DNA of 47,707 nucleotides. It comes from Cyanobacteriota bacterium. Its GTDB lineage: Bacteria > Cyanobacteriota > Cyanobacteriia > Leptolyngbyales > Leptolyngbyaceae. Each line of letters starts with the position of its first letter. Positions within the stretch are counted from its first letter, which is position 1. The notes beneath the pieces were generated by a model that was not told the origin of the DNA, made no database searches, and saw only the letters and a program-made list of their open reading frames with translations. A program made the translations under genes and the position numbers. Below, piece after piece: positions 26,089 through 35,830 of the stretch. Where the stretch lies: the NCBI GenBank assembly GCA_026389365.1, contig JAPLHZ010000197.1:1-47707 (forward strand), read 5' to 3'.

Positions 26089-26637
26089 TTATGACATAGG
26101 CTCTGAGATGGACGGCTGAGAAACCTCTTCCACAACTCGAAGTAAGCGTGCTGGATTGCCCACCATGACTCCTCCGGGCGGTACATCTTTTAGCACTACA
26201 GAACCCGCACCAATGACAGCCCGATCGCCAATCTTCACCGCACCTAAAATTACGACATGACAGCCAATATCTACATAATTTCCAATGGTGGGCGCGGCGG
26301 AGAATGAACCATCGGCATTTTTTTTGTTGCCGATCGTAGTTGTATGTCGTAAGACACAATTATGCCCGATTATTGCTCCGTGGTTGATGACTAAACCATG
26401 ACCGTGCTGAAGCTGTAAGGAATGCCCGATATCGGTATCCCAAGGAATCTCTATTCCCAAAATCCATTCCACTAAAATTTGATAAATGGCCTGAAATGGC
26501 TTCGTGAATGGCCCTTGACTGGTCGAATTTTTAGGGTATTGTGCCGATCGAAATAAAACAAGTGACAATCTAGATTTAAGGCTGGTTTCACGGTTAATTT
26601 CCCAATCTTGAAATAGAAATGATTTGTAAGAATCCAT
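26089..26637 (-). CDS. Serine acetyltransferase-like hexapeptide transferase
   Basis: A 182-residue left-handed beta-helix acyltransferase. After an N-terminal helical part (about 1-65), hexapeptide turns run through [49 protein letters not shown] and [20 protein letters not shown], ending in [10 protein letters not shown]. The catalytic-type His residues are in the HGHG and NH segments. It resembles CysE/WcaB enzymes; within a polysaccharide locus it more likely acetylates sugars than makes O-acetylserine. An A8 run (T8 at 26320-26327 on the plus strand) encodes NKKN. It starts 6 bases after the upstream acyltransferase. Confidence 0.85.
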   Translation of the reverse strand: MDSYKSFLFQDWEINRETSLKSRLSLVLFRSAQYPKNSTSQGPFTKPFQAIYQILVEWILGIEIPWDTDIGHSLQLQHGHGLVINHGAIIGHNCVLRHTTTIGNKKNADGSFSAAPTIGNYVDIGCHVVILGAVKIGDRAVIGAGSVVLKDVPPGGVMVGNPARLLRVVEEVSQPSISEPMS

Positions 26638-26643
26638 AAAATT

Positions 26644-27708
26644 CTATTTACTCCCTGTAATGTAGGATAACCGTGAACTTCGCCTCAGAATCAATACATT
26701 GAATAGCAATGGCCCACCAATTCCCATTGCACTTAGAATCAAAAAATATCCGATCGGCGTAATTCCAGGTGAAAATTTGGTAAGAATCAACGCACTAAAT
26801 CGGGTGAAATATCCATGGAAAAGGTAAATGACCATACTCATGGTGCCCACATGAACCAGACTTGAATGGATGGAAGGATAAGCCATTCGATCGGCAAAGC
26901 GACGCGATAGTCCACAAATCAAGTACAACAACACAAATCCTGGAATTCCTGTCACCAATCTCATGATTAAAAGCTGTGAGAGAAGTGGCATCTGTAGTTT
27001 TGTCGCAATCACAATACTGATACAAAATACTACTAGACTAAACCACACCCATAGTGGCTGATGCTGTAACCACCGATCGGCTACAGGTGATTTTTTGGCC
27101 ATCACAATTCCGATAGAAAAGTAGATATTCCAGTATAAATATGTTTCAAATGAATTGAAGGGTGGGAATAATGAAAGTCCTGTCAAAACGACAGAAATCC
27201 CAAAGTATAGCCATTTAGATGATGTAAATTTACTAAAAAGAAAATGAAATGTTATGGCAAATATCAATGCATGAAGAAACCAAAATATTTCATAGGGTTC
27301 AAAAATAGACAAAACCAAACCCATCAAATCAATAGAGCGACTTTTTGCCAAAGACTGAAAGATGAAAAATGGCGGTGCCCAGATAATCAGTGGTAGTAAT
27401 AATCGCGGTAATTTCTGTGTAAAAAAAGATTTATAGCTTCCTACCCCGCGACTAAAAAAAGCAGTCGCCAATCCAGAAGCGATGAAAAAGATTGGCATGT
27501 GAATCGTATTGATCCCGTCGCCGAACAGACCTAACCAGGATAAATCTGAATCGTAATACTTTCGCATTCCATAAGCACGATCGAACCCAATCACATGGCC
27601 AATCACGACCAATCCGATCGCGACCCCGCGAATCCAATACAGTGTCTCAGAAAGTTGGTGTTTAAATTTAGTGGCTTCAGGTTGAGAATTGACTGTGGAA
27701 GAAATCAT
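26644..27708 (-). CDS. Acyltransferase family 3 membrane protein
   Basis: About 354 residues with around ten membrane segments. The N-terminal motif WIRGVAIGLVVIGHVIGF contains the conserved R-G and catalytic-type His of acyltransferase-3 (OafA/WecH) enzymes, which add acetyl or other acyl groups to exported sugars. HMPIFFIASGLATAFF is the second conserved block. I start at ATG 27706-27708; a TTG five codons upstream is possible. It is followed closely by the hexapeptide transferase, so the polymer is probably O-acylated at two positions. Confidence 0.88.
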   Translation of the reverse strand: MISSTVNSQPEATKFKHQLSETLYWIRGVAIGLVVIGHVIGFDRAYGMRKYYDSDLSWLGLFGDGINTIHMPIFFIASGLATAFFSRGVGSYKSFFTQKLPRLLLPLIIWAPPFFIFQSLAKSRSIDLMGLVLSIFEPYEIFWFLHALIFAITFHFLFSKFTSSKWLYFGISVVLTGLSLFPPFNSFETYLYWNIYFSIGIVMAKKSPVADRWLQHQPLWVWFSLVVFCISIVIATKLQMPLLSQLLIMRLVTGIPGFVLLYLICGLSRRFADRMAYPSIHSSLVHVGTMSMVIYLFHGYFTRFSALILTKFSPGITPIGYFLILSAMGIGGPLLFNVLILRRSSRLSYITGSK

Positions 27709-27782
27709 ATGAATTAGAACCAATATTTAAGAATAAAATCAACTGCCCAACTATATTTAAGCGAATGTATCAAACCAAAATC

Positions 27783-29264
27783 TCAGGTTCTATTTTGGCC
27801 TAAAACACGAGGAGTCGTAGCTCTACCATCCGATTCAGTCGTATCCGACCAATCCCAACCTGCGATCGCCATAAATGTATACAGATAGAAAAGTAGCATC
27901 GTATGGGTCCAAATATTTTCTGTCAACATTGCAGCGGGTAGGGCCATAAAGATTGCTAATAATGCCAAACAAAACCCCCGTTGTACTGAGTTATTCCAAG
28001 CATTCCGCCAAAGCTGTACTAGTCTTACTATCTGCATAGTCATAAAGCTCATAAAGCTTGCAAACCCAACGACACCGCCTTCCACCAACGCTCGAACATA
28101 ATCATTGTGGGGAAGAAGATCATTGGTGCTGATTTTAATACTTACGCCTAAACCATACCCAAACCAAGGAAATAGGTTGAATTCCCCTAGCAGTTGATAC
28201 CACTGAGCAATCCGCCAATTAAAGCTATTATTGTCTCCTTTTGAAAGCAAAATGGCACGGGTAACGTCAATATCAGGATTAAGTAATGGTGTTTTTCCGA
28301 TCGAGCCAAGGCGTTCTTGGCCAAATTCAGTACTTCCAAACAGTGAAATTATTAATATAAAAAAGATAATTCCGCCAACCATTTTCAAAACACTCAATCG
28401 AGGGGCGATCAAGACTAAAATTAAAACTGCCAACATCATCAAGCTATAAAGCGCCTTAGCACTAACGAAGAAAAAAGCCAGTAAGCCAAGTAGCCCGCCC
28501 CAAAATAACTTATTTTTTTCCTGAGACAGTCGCCACTGAGTTAAGGACATAAACATAAAGGTATAGGTGACAAATGAGTTTGGATGGCCGAGAGTCCCTC
28601 GAATTCTGGCTCCTTCGGACGCTGGCCCGTCCATTCCCTGCATACTACTTCCATTGAGATTCAAGTCTCCTGGCAATACATTCGGTGCAATGATTTGTAT
28701 CACCGCCACGGTCAACGGCACAACCAAAGACCAGAACAATCCATAGATAAACGTTCTCGGTTTAATTTTCCCTTTCATTTGCATGGCTAGGAAGTAGGCC
28801 ACAACCCAGGAAAAAATACGAATCCATTCCCGAATACTATCGGCTAAAAAGCCAGCGCCCAGTCCTAGCCCGCCCAAGGCCATCAGTACAAGCCATAGTC
28901 CTTGAAAAAGCCACCAGCCCAAAAACCACCAAAAAAACCAATCGGTTTGAATCGTCTGTCGTCGAAATAATTGAACAATCAAATACAGAATGGTTAGGGC
29001 ATCGATTCCGATCGCAAACACGGTCGGTAATTGAAGCGTTATGAAACAATCGATCGCCGTTCGTAAAATCAATAGCCCGATGACCACCACTTCAAATTTT
29101 AAAAAGAAGGTCATGACAAATAAGATTGTACCGATCGCACCGCCCAAAATTAATGGTTGCGCACCGGAAGCCAGTCCTACTCCGGCTCCTACAACTAATC
29201 CCACTATTGTAAGCAGCCAGGGAAGCCAAATTGCCGCAGGTTTTGAGGGATGCTCTGTATACAT
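27783..29264 (-). CDS. O-antigen ligase / Wzy-like polymerase family protein
   Basis: A 493-residue polytopic membrane protein with about 12 helices and a large periplasmic loop. The loop (about residues 300-390) ends in LFPWFGYGLG and LLPHNDYVRALVEGGVVGF, where the Arg and His-Asn pattern is the Wzy_C/WaaL signature. In a locus with Wzx-, Wza- and Wzc-like genes it most probably polymerises repeat units. The gap to the Wza-like gene upstream is only 8 bases, so the two are co-transcribed. Confidence 0.9.
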   Translation of the reverse strand: MYTEHPSKPAAIWLPWLLTIVGLVVGAGVGLASGAQPLILGGAIGTILFVMTFFLKFEVVVIGLLILRTAIDCFITLQLPTVFAIGIDALTILYLIVQLFRRQTIQTDWFFWWFLGWWLFQGLWLVLMALGGLGLGAGFLADSIREWIRIFSWVVAYFLAMQMKGKIKPRTFIYGLFWSLVVPLTVAVIQIIAPNVLPGDLNLNGSSMQGMDGPASEGARIRGTLGHPNSFVTYTFMFMSLTQWRLSQEKNKLFWGGLLGLLAFFFVSAKALYSLMMLAVLILVLIAPRLSVLKMVGGIIFFILIISLFGSTEFGQERLGSIGKTPLLNPDIDVTRAILLSKGDNNSFNWRIAQWYQLLGEFNLFPWFGYGLGVSIKISTNDLLPHNDYVRALVEGGVVGFASFMSFMTMQIVRLVQLWRNAWNNSVQRGFCLALLAIFMALPAAMLTENIWTHTMLLFYLYTFMAIAGWDWSDTTESDGRATTPRVLGQNRT

Positions 29265-29272
29265 GACTGCTC

Positions 29273-30418
29273 CTAGCGCCGAATGAGGTTGATGAACGAA
29301 TTAAAAGGTGAAGTTAATTTCCCTAAGAAGTCCAGTATTTTGCTACTTCCAGTTTGGCCGACCACAATCAAATCGCCATCTCGCAAGGCAATGGAGTCTT
29401 TGCCAAAGTCGAATTTCTGAGATTCAACCCGACCTTCAGGACTCGTGCGATAGAGCACAATGTCACGACTTTTCGCATCTCGGGTTGGTCCCCCTGCCGC
29501 TGCGATCGCTTGACTCACTCCCGAATTTGCCGAGACTTCCACTTGGCCCGCCCGCTGCACTTCCCCCGCCACCTGTACCCGAATGCGAGTTGGGGCAAAG
29601 GTTGATTTGAGTAAGGCTTGTTGTTCTGGAGTGCTAATTAATGCGGTGGGAATTAAAATTTCGTCGCCGTAGTTGAGTCGTGGATCTGCATCTAGCTCGC
29701 CGCTTTGCAGTACTTGCCACAGGTCTACTTTTACATCCGATCGCATAGCAACCAAAGGCGCACCGGGACGCGGGGACTGTACGGTCGTTCGCCGAATGAT
29801 TACATTTCGTAGGTCTGCATTCGGGGTAATACCTCCGGCAATATTTACCGCATCGCTCAAGGTAATGGGTGAAATGGTGGGTAAACCAAAGCTACTGGTT
29901 TGATTTTTGGTGGGTTCTAAAGTTCGTGGCCCTGGCTGAAGCACTTCCCCAATCACATTTACCCGCAATGGACTCAGGGCCAATACGACAATGCTCACTT
30001 GGGGACGACGAACATAGGGCTGAAGTGAGCTGATGATGGCGGCACTGGCTGATCCCGGCGTGAGTCCTGCGATCGGAATAGATCCGGCTAGGGGAAGTTG
30101 AATGGTGCCATCGGAAAGAATGATTTGCTCTCCGGTCATGTCGGGAAAGCCCACGACTGTCAGCCGGATCCGATCGCCTGACTTCAACGGAATTACATCA
30201 CTAAGTAGCCCCGATTTAATAAGTTGCTCTGATTGCGGTGTGGTCGCCCCAGTTAAATGTAAGGGAATGGTTGGACTGGTTGAAAAAATGGGAGAAATTG
30301 ACGGGCTGACGATCGGCAGAGTTGATGATTCTGGAGGCATCAGCGTCGGGGCGGCGAGCGTGGGGGCGATCGAACTTAGAAAAAAAAGTCCGTAAGTCGC
30401 AGTAAGTTGAAGTTTCAT
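29273..30418 (-). CDS. Polysaccharide export protein (Wza/OPX family)
   Basis: A 381-residue exported protein with a signal peptide ending near APTLAAP. It then has the Poly_export domain (LKSGDRIRLTVVGFPDMTGE, IQLPLAGSIPIAGLTPGSAS, RPQVSIVVLALSPLRVNVIG) and two SLBB-like segments (VIGEVLQPGPRTLEP; VQVAGEVQRAGQVEVSANSG). There is no lipobox Cys after the signal peptide, unlike E. coli Wza. The C-terminus is a short amphipathic stretch. It should form the periplasmic/outer-membrane conduit for the polymer with the Wzc-like protein encoded upstream. Confidence 0.92.
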   Translation of the reverse strand: MKLQLTATYGLFFLSSIAPTLAAPTLMPPESSTLPIVSPSISPIFSTSPTIPLHLTGATTPQSEQLIKSGLLSDVIPLKSGDRIRLTVVGFPDMTGEQIILSDGTIQLPLAGSIPIAGLTPGSASAAIISSLQPYVRRPQVSIVVLALSPLRVNVIGEVLQPGPRTLEPTKNQTSSFGLPTISPITLSDAVNIAGGITPNADLRNVIIRRTTVQSPRPGAPLVAMRSDVKVDLWQVLQSGELDADPRLNYGDEILIPTALISTPEQQALLKSTFAPTRIRVQVAGEVQRAGQVEVSANSGVSQAIAAAGGPTRDAKSRDIVLYRTSPEGRVESQKFDFGKDSIALRDGDLIVVGQTGSSKILDFLGKLTSPFNSFINLIRR

Positions 30419-30428
30419 AGTACGAAAA

Positions 30429-30456
30429 TTTATAAAAATAGATTTACAAAAATAGA
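30429..30456. repeat. 14-bp tandem duplication upstream of the Wza-like gene
   Basis: tttataaaaataga and tttacaaaaataga lie in tandem, with a partial third copy, filling the 54-base gap between the Wzc-like and Wza-like genes. Confidence 0.9.
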
Positions 30457-30472
30457 TTTATAAGAAACAAAT

Positions 30473-32599
30473 CTACAAAATAGGCGAAACAGCGGTATCT
30501 GGACGAGGTAGCGATCGTAACATGGGTGGAATTTCGTGAGATGGCGCATCTGCATTGTGATTCACCACAAGACCCAGGGGTTCAATTTGTGTGTCTTTCA
30601 AATCTAATAAAAGCTGTTTCAAAATATCTCGGCGCGTATGGTCTGGGCGCGTCGATAAAATGATGCCGCCAACATGAGGATAGAGGGACACGGCATCCAC
30701 ACTACGACTCAACACCGAGGTATCCACAATGACTAGATCAAACTCATTTCCCATCGTCTCCAAGAGCTTGGGTAACGCTGTGGATTCCATGATGATGGCA
30801 GGACGTTTGGGCAGGTCGCCATAGGGCATGATAAATAAGTTGTCGATCGTGGTTGATTTGACAACATCCTTGAACTCGGCGCTGTTGAGGATGGCATTTG
30901 AAAATCCCGGTGTCGAGGAAACGCCCAGTAAGGTGTGTTGCATTGCCTGATCTGAATCCATATCAATGACCAAGGTGCGATAGGACAAGCTTGCTGACAC
31001 GGCTCCAAGATATGCGGCCAAATTAGATTTGCCTTCGCCTTCCATAACACTGCTGACCAAAACAATTTTGGGTCGTTGCACGAGGCGACGATCGAGTGCC
31101 TTGAGTAGCATTCGGTAAGGTTCTATTAGGTAGGGAGTATCGAGAAATTGATCAATTCGTCCATAGGTTGGCTTAAATGGTAGCTTCGGCAACTGGCTCA
31201 AAATTGGAAGATCCGTCAGTCTAGGAAGCTCTTTTGGGTCTCGCAGGGTATTATCTAGCAACTCTAATAACAACGATAGTCCCGTCGCTAGAACAAGGCC
31301 TGCTGCGATCGCGACAGCCAGAATTACAGGCTGCTGGGGAGAGGAGGCTTTGGTGGGAACTTCGGCCCGATCGAGTACTCGAATATTGCTAATTAACTGC
31401 GCTTCTGCAATCCGAGCCTCGTCGAGTTTGGTTTGAATGCCTTTAAGCGACAATGATGATTCTTCACGTTGACGAATGACAGCGCTCAGTCCCTCTTGTT
31501 TTTCTGGAATCTGGGCAATCCGGGCCTGCAGATCTACTTTAGCAGTTTGCAATGTTCTTAGCTTTTGTTCAAGCGCCGTCCGATCGACTTCTCCGGTGAT
31601 GTATTGAGACAGAATTCCTCGACTCACTTCATCTGTAGCGGCTTGGCTTGTGGGTGGCTGGCTTTGTCCGTCTGGCAACACTTCCGCCATTCGTGCATTA
31701 TAAAACTTCTGCATTTCGTCACGTTGCTCGATCGCCGCCAACAGGTCGGGATGTTGATCTCCGAGGCGCGATCGGGTTTCGCTAACCTTAATTTCAATTT
31801 CCGCCAAACGAAGTCTTAGCGCTTTAAGCTGATCGTCCTGCCCCACACGGGTTGCAGCATAGGCTGCTTGAGGATCATTCACGCCTGTGACTTGTTGCAA
31901 TAAGGCTCCTTTTGTCCCCGATTCTCTCAGTTGTGCCACGACGGTTCGTTCTTGGTTCTCTACCTCTGCAAGGCTGGTCACAAGGCTTTGAGTTTGGCTC
32001 TCTAACGCTACCGCCCCTGTCTCCTGACGGTAGCGGCTTTCTATTGCCTCGGCCCCGCGTACCTGAGATTCCTGAACTGGAACCTTTTTCTCTAGAAATT
32101 CACGGAGGGTTGAGGCTTCTCGACGAATGGAGGCAGCATCTTCTTGAACCGTTGCGTCTGCTACAGCGTTCAGGACTTTGGCAACCATCTCAGGATCACT
32201 ACTCTGATACGAAACATCTAAAAGATTAGTTGCAGGAAGAATTTTCACCTTCAACTTACGACTTAGATCTCCAATGGTTAATTTGCGACTGGGATCCTCG
32301 CTCTGACCGGGTGGTAATATGCTAACAAGAGCACGTTTCAAGACTCGTTCAGACTTAATTAGTTCAGCTTGGGTCGCGATCGCTGTGGACCCACCAGGTA
32401 CAGTGTCAGCTACTTTTGTTAAGTTGCGGCCCAGTTCAGAAATACTCCGGGGCCGATCGTCCAGTAGCAACCGGGCAGATGATTCATAGCTACGGGGTGC
32501 TTTTTGCCCATAGAAAAGTGCCGCACCGATAGCAGCACAGAGCGTCACGAGAACAGGCAAGGCGTGACGTTTCAGGATGGTGGGAGAAAACTGGGCCAT
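30473..32599 (-). CDS. Wzc-like polysaccharide copolymerase with BY-kinase-type ATPase domain
   Basis: A 708-residue protein. An N-terminal helix (about 15-30) and a second one near residue 425 flank a periplasmic Wzz-type domain with long coiled coils (about 130-410). The cytoplasmic domain has Walker A SSVMEGEGKSN, Walker A' LVIDMDSD and Walker B FDLVIVDTS. The usual DTPP after Walker B is DTSV, and the C-terminus (HEIPPMLRSLPRPDTAVSPI) has no tyrosine cluster, so autophosphorylation on a Tyr tail is not possible as in Wzc. It probably controls chain length and export with the Wza-like protein. Confidence 0.9.
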   Translation of the reverse strand: MAQFSPTILKRHALPVLVTLCAAIGAALFYGQKAPRSYESSARLLLDDRPRSISELGRNLTKVADTVPGGSTAIATQAELIKSERVLKRALVSILPPGQSEDPSRKLTIGDLSRKLKVKILPATNLLDVSYQSSDPEMVAKVLNAVADATVQEDAASIRREASTLREFLEKKVPVQESQVRGAEAIESRYRQETGAVALESQTQSLVTSLAEVENQERTVVAQLRESGTKGALLQQVTGVNDPQAAYAATRVGQDDQLKALRLRLAEIEIKVSETRSRLGDQHPDLLAAIEQRDEMQKFYNARMAEVLPDGQSQPPTSQAATDEVSRGILSQYITGEVDRTALEQKLRTLQTAKVDLQARIAQIPEKQEGLSAVIRQREESSLSLKGIQTKLDEARIAEAQLISNIRVLDRAEVPTKASSPQQPVILAVAIAAGLVLATGLSLLLELLDNTLRDPKELPRLTDLPILSQLPKLPFKPTYGRIDQFLDTPYLIEPYRMLLKALDRRLVQRPKIVLVSSVMEGEGKSNLAAYLGAVSASLSYRTLVIDMDSDQAMQHTLLGVSSTPGFSNAILNSAEFKDVVKSTTIDNLFIMPYGDLPKRPAIIMESTALPKLLETMGNEFDLVIVDTSVLSRSVDAVSLYPHVGGIILSTRPDHTRRDILKQLLLDLKDTQIEPLGLVVNHNADAPSHEIPPMLRSLPRPDTAVSPIL

Positions 32600-32695
32600 T
32601 TCGAGTAAACCACTGAGGTGGAGCGCTACAGATTAAGGTGCCACGATTTTAACGATTATTGGGGGTATTTTGTCTAAGAACAGAGACTTAGCTGA

Positions 32696-32727
32696 TTTGA
32701 TAGTTCACAATTTTGATAGTTCACAAT
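32696..32727. repeat. Perfect 16-bp tandem duplication upstream of the Wzc-like gene
   Basis: tttgatagttcacaat occurs twice back to back, about 95 bases before the Wzc-like start codon, in the spacer after the glycosyltransferase gene. Confidence 0.95.
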
Positions 32728-32805
32728 AGGGAGATAGATCATACAGTTAGCTGTTCTTTTCTCCATATTGTGAAGTATGCCGGATTTTATTGACTATAGT
32801 TTCTA

Positions 32806-33963
32806 TTAAGCAGATATCGCGACTTTTTGACTTACGGGGCTGCCTAGAAGAGAATTGTAGAGATTCAAGTTGTCACGGGTGATTTGGTCCCAGGTGTAAT
32901 AGGACTTGACATGGTGTTGCCCACGATCGCCCATGACACGCATTTCAAGAGGATGATCGACGGCCCAAGTCAAGGCGGCAACGCAGGAATCAATGTCTCC
33001 AGCTTGGAACAATAGGCCGCGATCGTCGCCTATTAATTGACGGTGGGGTGCAATGTTGCTGGCGACGACAGGTAAACCTTCTTGCATTCCTTCGAGCATG
33101 GCAAGCGGTAAGCCTTCTAGATTGGAGGGTAAGGTAAACAGCCCAGCACCACGGACAATTTCAGCGAGTCGTGCGCCTTGCAATTCGCCGGCAAACACGA
33201 TGTCTGGGGAACCCTGCGCTAGGGCTTGAAGCTCGGATGTAAAACCATTAGTGTCGCTAGTACCGCCGACTAGGACTAATTTCCAGCCTGTATTTTTTAG
33301 CTTACGGAAGGCTTGGATCAGCAGGTCGGGGCATTTTTCAGGCACCAAGCGACCTAGATAGATCATGTATTTGCCTTGTTCGAGACCTAGGGACTTGCCA
33401 AACGCAAAACTAGAATCAGATGCGGCATAGGTTCCGGGTGCGTTGGGAATGTACATTGCATCGCGGGAATAGGTGCGTTGGAAGTATTGACGGAGTTCAT
33501 CAGACACCACGACTAAACCATCTGCATATTTTGCAGCAGCCTGTTCTCCAAGACGGATCAATCGGCTGGGAAGCTTACCCCATTTAGCTCGTTGCCAGTC
33601 GAGTCCTTGGCAGGTAACGACAATTTTGCTGCGGGTGGCTAGCTTGGGGAGACAGGTGAATAGTGATGGGCCAAGGGCATGGAAATGAATGATGTCATAG
33701 TGTTTCCGGCTGGACATCAATGCGCCCATGGCAGAACTGACAAAGGCGTCCATTCCGCGCATTCCCAACGAGGGCATCGAAATGGTCCGCACGCCTTGGA
33801 AGTCATCACGGTGGAATGCCGGGGACTCGGTGTAGGACGATCGGCCAAATAAATCAACCTCATGGCCTTGCGCGACCATACGAGGATAAACGCCTGCACA
33901 ATAGTGCTCAATGCCGCCTTGTCTGGGAGGAAGACCTTTAGCGCCGATGACTGCAATTTTCAT
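32806..33963 (-). CDS. Glycosyltransferase family 4
   Basis: A 385-residue GT-B-fold enzyme. The N-terminal acceptor domain begins MKIAVIGAKGLPPRQGGIEH, with the GGIE loop near residue 16. The donor domain has MIYLGRLVPEKCPDLLIQAF and the catalytic E-x7-E in LPSNLEGLPLAMLEGMQEGL. There are no membrane segments. It should add a sugar to the growing lipid-linked repeat unit from an NDP-sugar; the sugar cannot be read. It is the second gene of the cluster, 75 bases after the other glycosyltransferase. Confidence 0.92.
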   Translation of the reverse strand: MKIAVIGAKGLPPRQGGIEHYCAGVYPRMVAQGHEVDLFGRSSYTESPAFHRDDFQGVRTISMPSLGMRGMDAFVSSAMGALMSSRKHYDIIHFHALGPSLFTCLPKLATRSKIVVTCQGLDWQRAKWGKLPSRLIRLGEQAAAKYADGLVVVSDELRQYFQRTYSRDAMYIPNAPGTYAASDSSFAFGKSLGLEQGKYMIYLGRLVPEKCPDLLIQAFRKLKNTGWKLVLVGGTSDTNGFTSELQALAQGSPDIVFAGELQGARLAEIVRGAGLFTLPSNLEGLPLAMLEGMQEGLPVVASNIAPHRQLIGDDRGLLFQAGDIDSCVAALTWAVDHPLEMRVMGDRGQHHVKSYYTWDQITRDNLNLYNSLLGSPVSQKVAISA

Positions 33964-33981
33964 GATGAAGAGTGTCCTAAG

Positions 33982-34017
33982 TAAGTAAGAGTGAAAAGTT
34001 AAGTAAGAGTGAAATGA
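33982..34017. repeat. 18-bp-period tandem duplication between glycosyltransferase genes
   Basis: taagtaagagtgaaaagt is followed by taagtaagagtgaaatga, 15 of the first 15 bases identical, directly upstream of the second glycosyltransferase gene. Confidence 0.9.
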
Positions 34018-34038
34018 GTAGAGTCGGAAATTTGAGTG

Positions 34039-35268
34039 CTATGCAGCGATCGGAGTTCGCCGTTGTCCATGCTGTTGGATACGCCATCGGTGAAGCATGG
34101 ATTCGTAAACTTGGCCGACAACGTTACGGGCACTATAGGGTTCGGCAACTTGAACACATGCAGTTTGGGTATAGTGGTCCGGATTAGATATCACTTGATT
34201 CAGCGCACGGGCAATGGCTTCAGGGGTCCGATCATCGCTAATCACACCGCTCTGGTTTGTGAGAAACTTTGGCGTTTCGCCGCATCGTGTCGTCACAATG
34301 GGCGTACCACAAGCCAGCGATTCTAATACCACCAGGGGTAATCCTTCAAATTCACTCGTCAGGATTAAGGCACTGGCAATTTGGTAAAGCCCGACAAGGT
34401 TAGCTGAATTAACGGCTCCCACCATCGTGACTTGAGCAGATAGATTCAGGCGGAGAATTTCAGCCTTTAGGTCGGGGGCGAGTTCTCCGTCTCCAGCGAC
34501 GAGTAGATGAACTTGAGGATCCTGAAGAGCTGCAATAGTTTTAGCTAATAGTAGCGGATCTTTTTGAGGGTGGAGCCGCCCTGCAAACAGGACATATTTA
34601 GTGGTTTCGGATAGGGAATGATCTCGGGAGAAGTTGCGTCGAGCTAGTGAGCGATCGCTCTGATTAAGCGGTTTGCATACCTCTGTATCGACGGTATTGC
34701 GGATGAACGAGACGCGATGTGCTAAGTCTGGATATTGTTGCTTATAAAGGCTGACGGATTCAGAGTTGCAGGAGAGGATTTCGTCAAATTGTTTCACGAG
34801 CCAGCCTTCTAGGGTGAAATAGGCTTTCGGAAACCGTCGCCACAGAATCGCATTTTTGCCATCTTTTGCCGCCATTTGCTGATGAATATCGTTATGGACG
34901 AAAAAGGTCTTGTCTCCCCTCCAGCCTTTTGCTGCCAGGGTTGGCTCTAGACGATGGAAATGCATGAAGTCCGACTCGATGCGGTGGTTCATTAAGGCGG
35001 CGGTGTACTTAACTGTGGTTGGAATTCGGCCTCGTACATTATCTTTCGGTAAATCTAAAACGGGGAGAAAGCTTAGTTTCTTGCCTGCGAAGGTTTCGTC
35101 GTGCCACTTACCGATCGTCATTTCCTCTGAGTCGCCCGTGCCTACCAGTTGAAGATTGAAGTCGTCTGGAGCGTACTTAATGAACGATCGGATGACGGTT
35201 TGAATGCCGCCGATCGTACTGTTCCAAGGGTTGAACTGATAGAAAATACTGAGGGTAGGATTACGCAT
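34039..35268 (-). CDS. Glycosyltransferase family 4
   Basis: A 409-residue GT-B enzyme with the N-terminal loop TIGGIQTVIRSFIKY and, in the donor domain, YVLFAGRLHPQKDPLLLAKT and the E-x7-E motif in LTSEFEGLPLVVLESLACGT. The cytoplasmic sequence has no signal or membrane segment. It begins the minus-strand exopolysaccharide cluster, so the promoter should lie upstream of 35268. No phosphoglycosyl transferase that would start the repeat unit is present in the cluster. Confidence 0.92.
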   Translation of the reverse strand: MRNPTLSIFYQFNPWNSTIGGIQTVIRSFIKYAPDDFNLQLVGTGDSEEMTIGKWHDETFAGKKLSFLPVLDLPKDNVRGRIPTTVKYTAALMNHRIESDFMHFHRLEPTLAAKGWRGDKTFFVHNDIHQQMAAKDGKNAILWRRFPKAYFTLEGWLVKQFDEILSCNSESVSLYKQQYPDLAHRVSFIRNTVDTEVCKPLNQSDRSLARRNFSRDHSLSETTKYVLFAGRLHPQKDPLLLAKTIAALQDPQVHLLVAGDGELAPDLKAEILRLNLSAQVTMVGAVNSANLVGLYQIASALILTSEFEGLPLVVLESLACGTPIVTTRCGETPKFLTNQSGVISDDRTPEAIARALNQVISNPDHYTQTACVQVAEPYSARNVVGQVYESMLHRWRIQQHGQRRTPIAA

Positions 35269-35653
35269 GATTTTAAGGAACTGTCTGAGTAGTAGATATA
35301 GGCAGTAGCATCCGAGGGATTGATAAAATGTAGCCTGCGGTGTGCCCTTCGTTACTTAGTTGATAACATCTGGAGCTGAGGAGATTGAAGTCTGGGGTGT
35401 CAATCTTTACCGTATTGTTATTTACCACCAAATTACTACAAAGATAAAATAAATCTGCAAGCTCTCTATAAAATTTGAGCCTAAAGAGAGATGTCTTGGG
35501 GGAGTATTTCACTAAAAAGTCTTAGAACGATGTCTATTGTCACGAAGGAATAAGCCTTTCAAGGCTCTATCTGTTTGCAGTGAACAAAAAGTATTTTCCA
35601 TACCTCGACTCAAATAGCGCTTAAAAATAGATGAATTTTGTAAAACTTGGAGC

Positions 35654-35830
35654 TTACTTATTTTTTATACGGCAAATTTTATATTCATCTAAATCTAATA
35701 AAAAGTCCTCGTAAAATTCCGGATAAGTTACGTAAAGCTCAGTATATAGAACCCATTTGAGATCTAATCCTGAAACCAGAAGCCTTGCAGCTAGCTGGTT
35801 TTCTTCATTTTCTGGCAGAAAGCGGTTTTG
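35654..35830 (-). pseudogene. 3' remnant of an unrecognised small protein gene
   Basis: A 58-codon open stretch runs from an in-frame TAG (35831-35833) to TAA (35654-35656) with no ATG, GTG or TTG start. The translation is clearly protein-like: FLPENEENQLAARLLVSGLD followed by LKWVLYTELYVTYPEFYEDF and LLDLDEYKICRIKNK. Upstream, another frame gives FDALKEAVTLRSVVEPAYLA, so a frameshift near the AAAA at about 35826 may have broken one gene. I do not recognise the family. Confidence 0.6.

Noticed and set aside
35273-35512. 79-codon minus-strand frame upstream of the glycosyltransferase gene
   Set aside because: No ribosome binding site or family-like features; likely leader sequence of the exopolysaccharide cluster.
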